Positions 37,681 through 49,779 of a stretch of 64,000 bases of DNA are shown here, one piece after another (position 1 is the stretch's first letter; each line of letters starts with the position of its first letter). This DNA is from Apostichopus japonicus (lineage: Eukaryota; Echinodermata; Holothuroidea; Aspidochirotida; Stichopodidae). The translations under genes were made by a program, and so were the position numbers. The notes under the pieces were generated by a model, which was not told the DNA's origin, did no database searches, and saw only the letters and a program-made list of their open reading frames with translations. The DNA lies in contig NC_092573.1 of assembly GCF_037975245.1 (NCBI RefSeq), positions 13,910,001-13,974,000 of the forward strand, in the 5' to 3' direction.

Positions 37681-37981
37681 TTATAACAGAACTTTGTCAA
37701 CAACATTGTAAGATAACTCTGTACAAAGACTCCCGTACATTTTTGCGCTTGTATCACTATTTTCCCATTTTGTATAGAATTTTGCTAGTAAACCAGATAG
37801 ATTATTTGCTGGTTTGCTTGCATGACAGGGACTGCAACTTGTCAAGTTTTTGTCAAAACTAGATGAGACCGATATGACATCTCCCTCTGTTGATTTCGGG
37901 CTTTCATAGAGGGCCCCATCAGCAGTTAAAAGTAGAAATTTGTCTTCAGACAAGATCCAAATTATAGCAACATTATCTTGC
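37681..37981 (-). CDS. Possible terminal exon of an unknown nested gene
   Basis: After an acceptor-like TTATTGTAG (AG at 37,983-37,982), about 100 codons stay open on the minus strand to a TAA at 37,681-37,683. The composition is protein-like (IIWILSEDKFLLL, ADGALYESPKS, KFYTKWEN). I do not recognise a family. It sits antisense inside the Homer intron. No upstream exon or polyadenylation context was established. It could equally be a chance open frame or the tail of a transposon protein. Confidence 0.22.
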
Positions 37982-38837
37982 CTACAATAATCAGAACATC
38001 AGGAGATAGATGTGTACAAAGTTTTTTGTTTAATATTTTTTTTCACACAGATTTACATTTCAATGATGTTCTGTCACTTGTACTTTGCCCACACTGTCAT
38101 TTTCTCTTATCATAAAAAAGAAAGTCAGGAATAAGGTTTTCCAGAAAGGAACCAGTTGCCTCTTTATAACCGCATTTCACTTTTGACTGCATTTCAATGA
38201 CGTCAGTCAGATTGTGAAATGTTACTTTCTGCAGAAAGGCAGTTTTAATTGATCCTTAACCTGAACGATAAATGACAATGACACCTTTAGCCCAGAATCT
38301 TTTATACAATGTAGGCTAGGCTAGAGACCTCTTGTATGATACTGTTGGATGTCAATGGTGAGAACTATTTGGTTTACAAAAGTAAACAGACTTTCTTAAG
38401 ATTTAACAAGATCTACATTAATACAACAAACAAACAGTCTTGTACCAAACATTTCAATATATTTGACGTTGAGAGAAATCACTTTAACTCTAGCTACTGT
38501 GAATCTGCAGTCGTTGAGGAAGATCGTCAGTTACTCACGGAACAAAGCCAAACATCAGAAACAGACAAGAATGCCAGTCGCGTGTCAAAGGAGTTTTACT
38601 TTTCATTCACCTCTAAATTTACTAGACAAAGTATAACAGTCAGACAGTTTTAAGTTCCTTCTTTCATCTTTGAAAGTGCCACTTCACACTTTTAGAAAAT
38701 AAAACGTCCCATCCAGATTGATAAATGCTGGGGTAATTGTATTTCCTTGAAGAAGTGGGTTTATGCACTTTTACCAATTGCTTCCCCCCCCCCCCCCCCT
38801 TACTAGAATCACCTTGAGTTACTCACTGTTTGCCAGC

Positions 38838-39010
38838 TGCTTCTCGCTTACCTGTCTCCCCACAAACTTAGCACCCTCGTTCCACCGAACCATGTCCTGG
38901 TAACCGTTTTACATTGTGACCGGCCCCTCCGGTCAATGCCCTTCCTTCTCATTCTACCCTCCAAAATGCCTGGATCACATATTTTTTCCTTCGGATTTTG
39001 TCCATAAATG
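38838..39010 (+). mobile_element. DIRS left-end relic
   Basis: TCTCGCTTACCTGTCTCC onward follows the left terminal repeat and leader of the DIRS element (56,453-56,640) for about 170 bp, with words such as GTCCTGGTAA, GACCGG...CCGGTC and ATTCTACC in the same order. Diverged, so from an older insertion of the same family. Confidence 0.7.
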
Positions 39011-39137
39011 GTAAATGCCTAGGATTTGAGATTTTTCCACTCACTATTTCCACTCACTCACTATTTGCCAGCTGTGTTTAAATATCTATTTCTTCTTGTC
39101 AAGTAGCTGGGTACTCAGCCTCATGCCGATAATTATT

Positions 39138-39800
39138 AGCTCATACCAGCATGCTGGTGTGAGCTATTGTTACAGTGCGGCGTCTATCACTCTATCACTC
39201 TATCATTCTATCACTCTATCACTCTATCACTCTATCCGTCAACAATTGGTAAAACCTCTCCCACTCGCACAGTGTTTGATGGAATTTCATGAAACTTGGA
39301 CACAAGGACCATTGGGTATAGGGTCATCAGAGATGGTCCAAAATTTGGGGTCAAAGGTCACCTGTGGGCCGTAATGGGCCATTTTGTGGAAATACGCAAA
39401 ATGCTTCTTCTCCTACAGATTCCAACAGTACAATGTTGAGGGTTTGTCACGATAGTGCTATGGTAGTTTTACCTTCAGGGTGTTCATGAATTTGAGATCA
39501 AAGATCAACAAGGGGTCTTTTGTGGCCCGGGCCGCGGCCCTATATTTTCAAATTGCTCCTGTTCGTACAGTGTATGGCCAATTATAATGAAACTTGGTCA
39601 CAATGTTCCTCGAGATGAGAGTTACGAGGGGTGTTCGGAAAATTGAGGTCAAAGGTCATTTAGGGGGCCATCGGGGGTCATTCTTTGTAATATTTTCAAA
39701 TATCTCAATCTCCTCAATATTTTGATGGATCATATTCAAAGTTGAACTGATGATTGTTGGATTGTGTATGAATAAGGTGATGCCTAAAAATTTTTGGTCA
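39138..39800 (+). repeat. Dispersed repeat with a palindromic start and DR1-like words
   Basis: Starts at a near-perfect palindrome, AGCTCATACCAGC/GCTGGTGTGAGCT (39,138-39,165), followed by an 8-bp microsatellite CTATCACT (39,183-39,236). It then has two related subunits, each with AAACTTGG followed by GGTCAAAGGTCA (about 39,348-39,359 and 39,646-39,657). It has the look of a common marine-invertebrate interspersed repeat. Noncoding. Confidence 0.6.
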
Positions 39801-41649
39801 AAAGTAAATTAATTACAATTAATCCCCATTGTTTAAAAAAATCTGAGCCTTCACTTTTTGCCAAAGCTCCTTTAATTTGTCTCCCAGTCCCTGCAGTGTT
39901 TGTTTACATTTGTGGTTAAGCTCTGCAGAGGATGTTAGTGGAATTAAAGCAGGACTGGGAGTTGTTATTAACTGTTGAACTGTAAGCATGAGAGCCCTAT
40001 AGCCAATCAGCACTTGCCGATTCTTAGAAGTCTTTGAGCCTGAGGTATGTAGGCAGCTTGTGAAGTTATGTCTTGTAGGGAGTGCTTGTTATGTCTGCTA
40101 AGGTAGAGGGGAGAAAGTTTAATAGGGTAGGCCAGTGGTATTGTTTGAGAGAGTGGGTAAAATAGGATTTAAAGGGGAAAATAGGAATTATAGCCAGTGG
40201 TGTGGCCAGGATTCTGCTAACGGAGGGGGGGGGGGGGGGGTTATCCCTCACGGGCCCAAAATTGGTTTTGTGGGCCCTACATTTTTCAGCTCGAAAAGGT
40301 ATGAGCTTCTGCACCATTGGTGCTCTAGTTAAAAGAAAGTGTAGAATCTGGTGACGATTATGTAACTACTGTATACTGTCTAAGTATACTGTACTGTAGT
40401 CTAAGCAATCGCCCCACATACAGTAATGCGTGTGCGCACATTGCGAACAGATATGACCTTTGAACCCTAGACATAACATCAGGCTTTATAAATTATGCTT
40501 ATATATACTGTAGTCCAGTTGGGTTTTATATTTAATGCACAGGTAAAGTACTAGGAGACTGAAATTAACAAATGAGTACCACAGAGGAAAATCTGGTAAC
40601 ATTTCTATGACCAATGTATCATTGCATTGATAACTGTTCCCCCCCCCCCCCCACCCGTTGAATACAAGAAGCCATTTGTTTTGGTGAAAGCCTAAGGTAA
40701 TTTGAGGTTATCATGGTGAAAAAATGTATAGACCTAAAAATATCTCATGTATTTTTGTAAATGATGCAAACTTTGTGTACAATGCTTCCTTTCTGTAAAT
40801 GTTATTGTAATGCTTATATCTGTAGGAGAGAATGTCCTAATCTCCCACCAGACTTTGTCCAAACATGAAAAGAGGTATTTGAGGAATTTTTTGGAAAAAC
40901 AGGCAGTGTTGGACTCTGTTGTTATGTTAGCTATTTTTCTTGTTGTTCAAATTTCATGCTTTTAGCATCAAGATGTATAATTGATTGATCAAGTTGAGAG
41001 ATCTGTCACATAACATTGACTGCCTTGTTTATATTAGCCAAAGGGCTTGTTCACTTTATTACCCTGTACTGTACTGTATAAGTACTGTATACTTTACACA
41101 TGAACATTCACTGGTATAAATGACATTATGAAGTACATGTCCTTGATGTAGAATGGCTCTCAGGATAAAAAAAAAGCTCTGTGTGAGACTATTGTGCAAA
41201 GTCATGACCTTTGATTGCATGATTTGCATAAGGTATATAAATGTTGTATGAAAAATATCTTAAAGGAACTAAAAATGTATTTCAAATTGCTGTTTATAAC
41301 AGCAGTCTGCTTCCCACCATATTCAGTTTTTCTTCTAGCCCAACAATGTATGTAGAACATTTTGGTACTTCTTGTTAATTAGTCTATTTAATAAGAACTT
41401 CAGCCCTGAGCCCCTGACTAGGCTGCAGTACTGTAGGTTATTAGCCTAGGCTACATAGGGTATTAAACTAGGCTTTGTACATCAACTCCGAAAGTGTGAT
41501 AGGTCTAGCAAATGTTGCTCATGGGTTTGAAAAGTGTAAACCATACAGTGCTCTTTCAAGATTTGATGAGTCTGATGTTTTATAGATGTAGCTATCAGAC
41601 TTACTGTCTGTTTATGTGCATGTGATGGGAAGAATGGTGATACAGCAAC

Positions 41650-42075
41650 CACACAGCAGGGTTTCCCATGCGCAGTCATGGAAAAGTCATGGAACTTTAA
41701 AATCAATTTGCATGGAAAATGTCATGATTTTGCTAATTTGCAACAAAAATGGCAATTATTTTCTTTTCAAGTATATTTGATGGCAAGAATATTGCTAGTC
41801 AAACAACTGGCAAAACAGGGTTCCCACAAGTCACAGGAAATGTGGAAGTCATGGAACATTGGGAATCAAATTTCAAGCCTGTAAAGTTCACAGTAAAAAA
41901 ATAAATAAAATAGTCATGGAAAACGGAATGACTTCATTCAAGTTTGTTTTTATTACCTGAGTGTTTATTTCTCACCAAAGGAATGTTCAATCTCATTCGC
42001 TATGGTTAAGATCAGTGGAAATGTATTTTTAAATCGTTTGTCATGGAAAAGTCATGGAATTTTATGAGAAAGAGT
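41650..42075. repeat. Dispersed GTCATGGAA-type repeat
   Basis: Repeated words GGGTTTCCCATG/GGGTTCCCAC, GTCATGGAAAAGTCATGGAA and TGGAAGTCATGGAAC occur at 41,660-41,700, 41,817-41,860 and 42,041-42,060. Such repeats are widespread in deuterostome genomes. No coding content. Confidence 0.5.
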
Positions 42076-42253
42076 CAGAACCATGAAAAAACCAGTATCG
42101 TTTAAAGTCTACTGATTAATAGTCAAAGGCAGAAATGAGGGATGTCAGAATAGGATGGGGGGGGGGGGGGAATAAATATGGAAACCTCTAGATGGTCATG
42201 AATATGATTTAATATACATGTAGCATTCATTAATGCCTAAACCAACTTTCTGT

Positions 42254-42299
42254 ATACTGGACCAGTCTCGAATGCGATTCGAGACTGGTCAAGTGTATA
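42254..42299. repeat. Perfect hairpin, 14-bp stem
   Basis: GACCAGTCTCGAAT and its exact complement enclose a 3-nt loop GCG (42,260-42,290). The flanks TATAC...GTATA extend the stem imperfectly. Noncoding; it could form a stable RNA stem in the Homer transcript. Confidence 0.8.
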
Positions 42300-42586
42300 G
42301 AGAGGAGAATTACTTCAGGATCGAAATGTTAGACAAACACTGGTTTGTTGCCGTGGCAATCATGAAGTCATAATTAAAAGAAATGAAGACATGGTGTAAC
42401 GTTGCCATGAGTATATATACAAATATGTTTATTGGCAAAGATATGTTCCAAATTGCAAAGGAATACTGTACAGTATACTGTACCTACTTGCAATTAGTTA
42501 CAGCAGTAGTGCTGTATATGTTTTCACACACACACCGAGTCTCAATACACACTGAACGTACTTCTTAAATCATCCAGCTAAATACT

Positions 42587-42940
42587 TTGAGTAACATGAA
42601 TGACTTAGGGATTAATTTTGAGCTTAATTTTGAGCTTGAGTCAATGTCAGCAACCTTATCGAGGTGCTTCAACGAAGAACCGAAGCGTAAAGCGTCCAAT
42701 GTTGACACTAACAGAAGAAACCTTTTCGCTAAGCCTAATAATAACGTTAGCACTACTACTAGCAGTAACGACATGACTAACCAGGGACTAGGCCTAGCGA
42801 TCTGTCAGACTCGCAATAACACTGCGGTTACTACAAGTACAAACCTGTCGAACAATGGGGCTCGGAACCTCTTCAAAAACTGCTCATTCTCAGGCCCAGT
42901 AAACGTTTATTTGAACGGTTCATCTACCGACCAGGGATAG
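42587..42940 (+). CDS. Unrecognised 117-codon open frame inside a Homer intron
   Basis: An uninterrupted frame rich in Asn, Ser and Thr, with a charged start (NFELNFELESM) and a C-terminal FKNCSFSGPVNVYLNG before the stop. GC content and codon use look more gene-like than the surroundings. No family, start context or splice partner was identified. The C-terminal pattern resembles an alternating beta-strand motif seen in some uncharacterised invertebrate proteins, but this is an impression only. It may be an exon or pseudogene piece. Confidence 0.25.
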   Translation: MSNMNDLGINFELNFELESMSATLSRCFNEEPKRKASNVDTNRRNLFAKPNNNVSTTTSSNDMTNQGLGLAICQTRNNTAVTTSTNLSNNGARNLFKNCSFSGPVNVYLNGSSTDQG

Positions 42941-43370
42941 ACAAGTTCTACTCAAAAGAATGTTAGCAACAGGCAACGTTGCTAGCCTAACTGTTGTAGC
43001 GTTTACGGACTTTCCAGAACACACACAACCCAGCATCTGTTTATTGCGCAATTTGACCTGGTAGGTCAAAAAAACGTTTTAAAATGTTATCTTTAGAAAT
43101 GTGCTCATCTGTTCTTATTCAATTTGCATTTCCCTCCATTTTTTAGTGTTTGAATTGATTAAACTACAAAAATTTAAGACCAAACGACACTGCTTCATTC
43201 GTATTTTTTCGCTCTTAATGTTCGTCGGAAGAAAATGCTGTTTTACATGAGGTGACTATTACATCATTCAGGAAAAAGATCAAGGGAGGCATAAGGAGAA
43301 TTAAATACAGATCAGCAAAAATTAGCAAAAAAATGCCGTTTTCTAACATTTGTGAGGGTCAGTTGTGAAT

Positions 43371-43539
43371 GGGGATAAAAACAAGGGTACCCGGTCTGAA
43401 ATTTGATTTGAGACCTCTGATGACGTCATCGAGAAGGGCAGAGGACCTCGACTATCGCCTCGGTCCGTTCAGCCTCCTCGATGACGGCATCATCGGTCTA
43501 AAATCAAATTTAAGACCGGTTCCCCTCGTATTTATCCCC
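43371..43539. mobile_element. Palindromic MITE, 169 bp with about 63-bp inverted arms
   Basis: The left arm starts GGGGATAAAAACAAGGG and contains GGTCTGAAATTTGATTT and GATGACGTCATCGAG. The right arm is its complement with about ten mismatches, ending TATTTATCCCC. The loop is about 40 nt. TGACGTCA within the left arm is a CRE-type palindrome. No coding content. Confidence 0.8.
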
Positions 43540-44468
43540 TAATTACATATTAGACTCGGTGACATGTGCCTTTACTTATTCCTATTTCTCACAAAATCAT
43601 TGCAATGTATTGTCACTGTACTGATTACAGACTAAACTTCCTTAAGAACCATAGAATAGGAAAGTGTGACCAAATGGTCTGTCAATTTTACAAATTTTTA
43701 GTTAATGATCAATTAAAAATAAAATTGATATAGGAAATTATTAACAAAGTTTGAATTATTAAAAAAGGTTTTAATTGGCTACGTACATACTGTAGAAGTT
43801 AATTTGAACAATTGGCACAGGAAAAATAGTCTATTTATATATAATTGAAAGTTTCTTTGCTATATGCTAAAGTCTGAAATAACAGAACTTTGCATCTAAT
43901 CTACAGTAGCACTAAAAGTTATTCTCGTTTGCTTTTGATCAAGGCAAGTCTGGCATTACTGTGTAGATATACTTATAATTTTGAAATCAAAGCAACTATT
44001 TTTTTTTTTTCTTTTCTAAAACGATTCAGCCCTGATTCCCTTCCCCACTATGTTTTTATTAGTTAGTTAGTTAGTTTTGCTCTCAATTTTAATTTAGTAA
44101 ATTGCTGTGTATGCAAATTTAGCATAGAGTAAATCCATCATCACCAAAGGGATGCACTTCACTGATAATTAACCTAATTAAATTAATAGTTAGTTAAAAT
44201 GACATTCACAGCCTCAATATTTTATGCAGATTATTATCAAGACTCTTATTAATCCCAATCTAAGGATGCACCTACTGTACCTGAATTCTTCTGCCAAAAA
44301 GAAATCCCTAGTTTTAAGCAAGTTTCGTATTTGGTCCAACACTTTCACTTTTTGTGATAATTTCCTTACTGTATGTTATGGGAAAATTTATCTTAATTGT
44401 CTTACTAATTGCATTTGAATTAACCTTGATGTGTCATACTGTCATGGAACATTTATTGTTTTAAGACA

Positions 44469-44678
44469 TTAAAGCCTCATTATGCATTCAGTTCATGACA
44501 GTCTAAAAACAATGGGTTTTTTTTTGGCTCAGTCTTTATTCATGCATTGATCAAGTTTTAGCTGAAGAGTACATCTTCATGATTACATGATAGTTACCAA
44601 CAAAAAGAAAAAAACGTAGAGTTACAGAGCTGTCAGTTCATGACATGTGTTTTAGTGGAATGCATAAATGAGGCTTAA
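44469..44678. mobile_element. TTAA-flanked MITE, 210 bp
   Basis: The left boundary is TTAA|AGCCTCATTATGCATTC and the right, in complement, TTAA|GCCTCATTTATGCATTC. Inverted ends with TTAA on both sides fit a second piggyBac-like or Kolobok-like family. The interior also has an inverted pair around CAGTTCATGACA. Confidence 0.65.
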
Positions 44679-46709
44679 ATATCAAAATCAACTAAATGAT
44701 GCTAGCATTGTTTGTAATATAAGCTACAGTAGGCCATTTAATGTGGAATCTCTTAGTATGTTAGACGTTCATGATGAATTAGTAACATATTTACAGTGTT
44801 TACTGTATGTACAGGACAAGAAACCTGTGAACCAATGAATTCAATCAGGATACAATCTCTCTTTGTGTCTGTAGTTTAGGGATGGTTGCGTGTTGTTCCA
44901 AGATTCAGTAGTAGAAACTTCAGTAGTAGAAAACATCTAGCCTCCTAGTGTACTTGATGGGCCCAGTTGAGCCATGCCACAATTTCATCGAGAGAAGCAA
45001 ATGTTGAGACAAACTTTCTATATAGATCAGCCCTGGTTTAGATTGCTGGTAGAAATAAGCTCAGTTGAAAGATTCATATTCACACGTTGTAAGATTCATA
45101 TCAACAATTCATTCATGAAAAGAAGTTTAAAATCTGTTGAATAGATGGGTCCAAGCTACAACGTTTTGCTCTGACTGTTAATTATTCAGAAGTCCATGTC
45201 ATTGATTCATTGAAGTGAATCAGCTTCCCTCGCCCGAGATAAGTTCCCCATAGTTTATGTTAAATATTACTTGTCATGTTTAGTCTTTATTGTTAATCCC
45301 AGCAGGGTTTGTCTGTTTCTCCATTACACTTTTAATGAGTGGTAAATCTAATCAAGAATTCATGACCTGGGTCTGAGTTTACTCTGACCGATGCTTTTCG
45401 GCTTGGAGTAAAGGCTGTCGGGTTTGGGAAGTATCGAGTGTCGATGGAACTTGTTTGTCAGGCAGGATTTCCTGTCGATGTTTCTGACTAATTTTATGAT
45501 GATGCGTTTGTGAATCATGATCGATATGATATCTCACAGTATTGATGAGTTGATAACAAGAGAAAGATATGAAGTGATTATAAATCCAACTTCAAACTTA
45601 AATCAAATTTAACTAAAAAGAGGCCTGTTTTGATTTTATTATGCATCTCATAAAGCTGCCTTTGTAAAATACAGTACTGCAATAATTTAATGCTGAGTAT
45701 CTCAAGAAATTAGGAACTTGAGATTTACATGGCTCTCCTCTGAAGCTACAGTAATATCAACACTTTGCCTTGACAGTCGCAAAGTTACCTGGACCTAGGA
45801 GATGTTCGTTTGCTTTAGATTGCAGGGTTTGAAATGTGTAGGAGTCAAACCCAGTACATGGCTCTAGTCCTTTAAGTCCATACAATCCTGTAAGTCTTTA
45901 TCACCATGCAAATACTAGCTGAGAGAGAGTTGAAATGACGAACCTTTCCAAAAATCGAAACCACATTACTAAAATATGAGGCACTTCATTCACACCTTTA
46001 ATGGTTTGTTTAAACATTTCATGTAAAAGGCTTACTTGATTTCATGATATAGCAAATGTTTCCCCAAGGGCCCCTTTTGTTAATAGAATGTTGATCAATA
46101 AAATTGTGAAATCTATTATTATTTTATATATTTTTCTTAATTTTTTTTTTATTTCTCATGACATATATACATGTGAAATCTACTATGGCTTTGTGTAAAA
46201 TAATTGTTCTGTTGGAGCTCTTACGTGATTAATATAATATTTAAGCTTTAAAATTGACACAAAGGAATCCAAAGCTGTAAGTTTATGAATTTTAATGCTC
46301 ATCAATTACAGGTTGGTCTTTTACAATACACTATACTGTTAGTGGCAAAATACTATCTGCATTGTACCATAGATTGAAAGTTTTTATTCTTGTGATAACA
46401 TTACTGAAGATTACAACAGGTATCAGAAATATTGAATTTTGACACTTTTAGAGGTACATGTGCTTTACTTAAAAAACATTAGTAATGAGCTACAGTATGC
46501 CTAGCAATCACTTCTACAAGTTTGATTTCTTTGATCGTTGGCTCGGGATTGGTTCTTCATAGCTTCCTTTTATCGAATTTTCATCAAGGTGAAGATGCTA
46601 GTGTCTTTATGAAATCTTCACTTGTTGTTTTCTGCCTCAACGGAACCGAATTGTTAGTATAAAGTATAAACTACTTATTCTGACCTTTTGTGCTCATCAT
46701 CTGGAACAG

Positions 46710-47048
46710 CCTGTGTACCTGTCGCAACTTCTCTTGCCATATATTCCGACTTGCACACTTCATTCCTCCAACAAACTGTATTTAACTGTTCCTAAACCAC
46801 GCTTGAAGACCTACAGTATGGTTACAGAAGCTTCGAATACTCTGGCTCTTACCTCTGGAACAAGTTACCAGATCACATTCAAACATGCTCTAAACTTTCT
46901 ACATTCAAAAGTCTACTTAAGACCCATCTTTTCACTTGTTCTTTTGTAAATTAATCTGCTTTCTTTGTAAAGCGCCTTGAGCAGTGACTTTTGTCTACTG
47001 ATTTGGCGCTATATAAGTATCATTTATTATTATTTTTATTATTATAAA
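46710..47048 (+). mobile_element. Non-LTR retrotransposon 3' end
   Basis: Fragments VYLSQLL...TLHSSNK and, after a frame break, SYLWNKLPDHIQTCSKLSTFK match the last helices of LINE RT proteins. The following tail, AAGCGCCTTGAGCAGTG...TTTGGCGCTATATAAGTATC, then (TTATTA)n, is a typical LINE/SINE 3' tail with a microsatellite end. 5'-truncated and frameshifted. Confidence 0.75.
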
Positions 47049-49583
47049 GGATGTCTATATCGATGCATCATTGCAAATCAACCAGCATTTGCACACACGG
47101 CTTATATGTATACTCAGATAGTGAATAATTTCACAGAGAGGATTCCTTTGGTAGAGGTAACACCTGGATGAGATCATGTGTAGAATCTGTTTCTGTTCAC
47201 CATGTATGCACAGTGAAGATCTCTCTTCAACCTTTAACTTCAATTAAAAACATACAGTGCAGTATATATTCCCATTCAAAGGGACTACTGTAAGTATCAA
47301 AGGCAATGTGGTTGGACTTGGAGTGGATCGAGTCGTTGGGTTTCATGGGTGCCCCAGGCTCATCTTGGATGACTTTTCTTAAAAAGTGGTCCCTTCGTAG
47401 ATTAATATTAGAAATTATTGCTTCGTTCTCAGGTAAAATTATATTTTATCGAGCCCGCGAGTCTAGCAGGATATGACTCATGATCACTTTTAATGGTAAA
47501 GTAAGGATTTTGTTAGGTTTTGCTTTCTTTTGAGGAGTAGTGAACTTTCAACTTTGCAACCTAATCTCTGAGTGGCATTACAAATCTTGTATGTTTTGAA
47601 TGATTGTTCATATCAGATTCATTATATTATAAATTGGTCATATTCAAGATTACTGACTGTAATACAAACTGTTGATACACGTACAGTACTGTTGTATTTC
47701 TGTAACATTGTAGCACAAATATTACCAAAAGTGTACTAAGCATATATTCTATTCATAATGACATAAAAATTAAGACATTTTCTGTTTTGTTCCTAACATT
47801 TCAGTATTGGGCTTACTATGTGGTACTACTGTATATTAATATTCACCGAATTGGTGGCATTCTAATTGCTATTAGAGTGCACTCTATCTGCGACACGCTC
47901 ACCGAAGAAGGTGTCATGGGGAATATACAGTTAGCTGTTCTGGGTTTTAAACATTACGGAATAATGAGTGTATAGAGATACAGTATGTTTAATATTCAGT
48001 GACATTTGCATTGCTGATTCACAGAGAGCAAGATATATATATATGCTAATTAGATATTTACACATTGCCGGATAATGATTCCTTCAATGATACATATCCC
48101 ATTGTTGAATTTAATGGAGTTGTAAAGAGCAAGTTATTCTGCTATGTAAGGGTTAACATAACCTACTGTATGAATGGTTAATTAATTAATCCTACTGTAG
48201 GAATGGTTAAAGGTGACATAACTGTCATCATGAGTCTATGTGATAGAGATGAATGGGAGAATAATAATAATATTAATTTATATTGCGAGCATATCCACCC
48301 AGAAGAGTGCTCAAGGTGCGGACGAACAACTTCTCCAAACAGCTACCGTATGAAAAAAAATCTATATTCCATTTGGGAGATATCGCAGATTTAATATTCC
48401 TTCACACAAAAGGAGACTAGATCAATTCTAAATATGACATCGTTGAGCCACACTGCCTCATTTTTCTTGTGGTTTTCTTAAGTTATTACAATGTTTTATT
48501 TTCTGTCATGGGAATATTACTATTGAAGCCTCTTCACTTTATGACCTAATGATGGCCTTGGTTTCAGTATCAGGTAGTGTGAACATTTTACCTGGAAAAT
48601 ATGAAAAGAGAAAGTAAAAGGTATTTGATCCTAGTGGCAATATGACATCAGAGATTTATAAGATGACAGCTACCAGACATGACTTGTAGACTTGTAGAAT
48701 GTAGATAATAACTCCTAAATGGAGCAAGTTCTCAAAGTGGCTGTTGGGGGGGGGGGGGGAGGCGTTGTTCTTCACCGAAGTCTCTGCCATATTTGCACAG
48801 AATGATGTTTAGATTTTTGTCTCCTTTAATGCCAGATAATGAAAGATGTGGATGGAAAAAGTAATTTCAACAACAGAAAGCTGTCAAAGGTTGAACTAAA
48901 TGTTTATCCGAACTAAAAGTTATATTTGATGTTATTTCACATGACCACAGTGTGCAAATAAGAATGTCTGGTATTTGTCACAATGTCAGAACCACGTAAT
49001 GAAATTAGCAAGTTTTTGCCCCATGTGGTGTTAATGTCCCATTCTGCATTCCATAAGTAGATTGATCATGTGGGGTAAATAAACTATAAAGGTCTGTGTT
49101 GGATACAGCAATGCATTTATTTACAGTATGGGACTTTCCATGTGATGCTGTCAAAAAAAGTGGGGTTAAGAAAGTTTTTTGGTGACAAACTGTTAAGAAT
49201 AGAATGAAATAATTAATTACTTACTTACAGTACGTGTACAGTATGTGTTAAGTATTATAGAATATTGTAGGTTTGGTAAACTTTCCGACCAAATACAGAA
49301 AGCTGCTTTAATTTTGACAGAGCTGCATGACTGACTTTTGTCTCCTTTTGCTATAAAAAAATGACCAGAATCAAAAACAGACTTTCAAAAATGTTGACAT
49401 TAGATTACAAAGTTTCCAACTTTCAAATTAAAATAGATGAGGAATACTAAACAGGCAAATTCTAGGCTTGCGCATTTCACCATGGGGGCACAGAATTTGA
49501 TTATATTTCACTGATTACGTTAACAAATTTGTTGATCACGTTCTATGATTTTAAGCAGAATGTTAATTGTCTTTTCTCATCAG

Positions 49584-49721
49584 TTTGTGGAGAAGTTCAA
49601 CGAGCTTAAAGAAGCCGCCTTAGCAGGAGGCACGGATAAAAAAGCAGCAGGTGAAGGGAAGCCCTTACCTAATGGTGTACAGGAGAAGGAGACCAATGGC
49701 AGTCCAAGGAATCACGCAAGG
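49584..49721 (+). CDS. Homer: Homer scaffold protein, exon 3 (end of EVH1 and linker)
   Basis: The 138-nt exon (46 codons, phase 0) lies between TTTTCTCATCAG and GCAAGG|GTAAGT. It begins FVEKFNELKEAA, the C-terminal alpha-helix of the EVH1 fold, and continues into a low-complexity Gly/Lys/Pro/Asn linker. In vertebrate Homer1 the short activity-induced isoform ends soon after this point by using intron sequence. Here, reading into the intron adds only V-S-I before TAA at 49,731-49,733. The next intron is almost entirely minisatellite. Confidence 0.95.
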
Positions 49722-49779
49722 GTAAGTATATAAGCATTAGTTTAGGTAAATAACAGTGTACAAATATTGCATTAATATC

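Larger units (their letters stand above)
36344..49583 (+). other. Homer 13.2-kb intron, rich in transposon debris
   Basis: The intron is bounded by GT at 36,344 and AG at 49,582-49,583. It contains LINE tails (36,600-37,180 minus and 46,710-47,048 plus), DIRS end relics, a dispersed repeat with nuclear-receptor-like DR1 words (39,138-39,800), palindromic MITEs (42,254, 43,371, 44,469), a GTCATGGAA-type repeat, and G/C homopolymers of 12-18 bp near 38,786, 40,227, 40,640, 42,159 and 48,748. Stretches 39,810-41,640, 44,680-46,700 and 47,050-49,580 show nothing supportable. Confidence 0.85.

Noticed and set aside
47787-48394. Two 62-63-codon plus-strand frames in the Homer intron
   Set aside because: Short, without homologous motifs or consensus splice pairs in phase with Homer.
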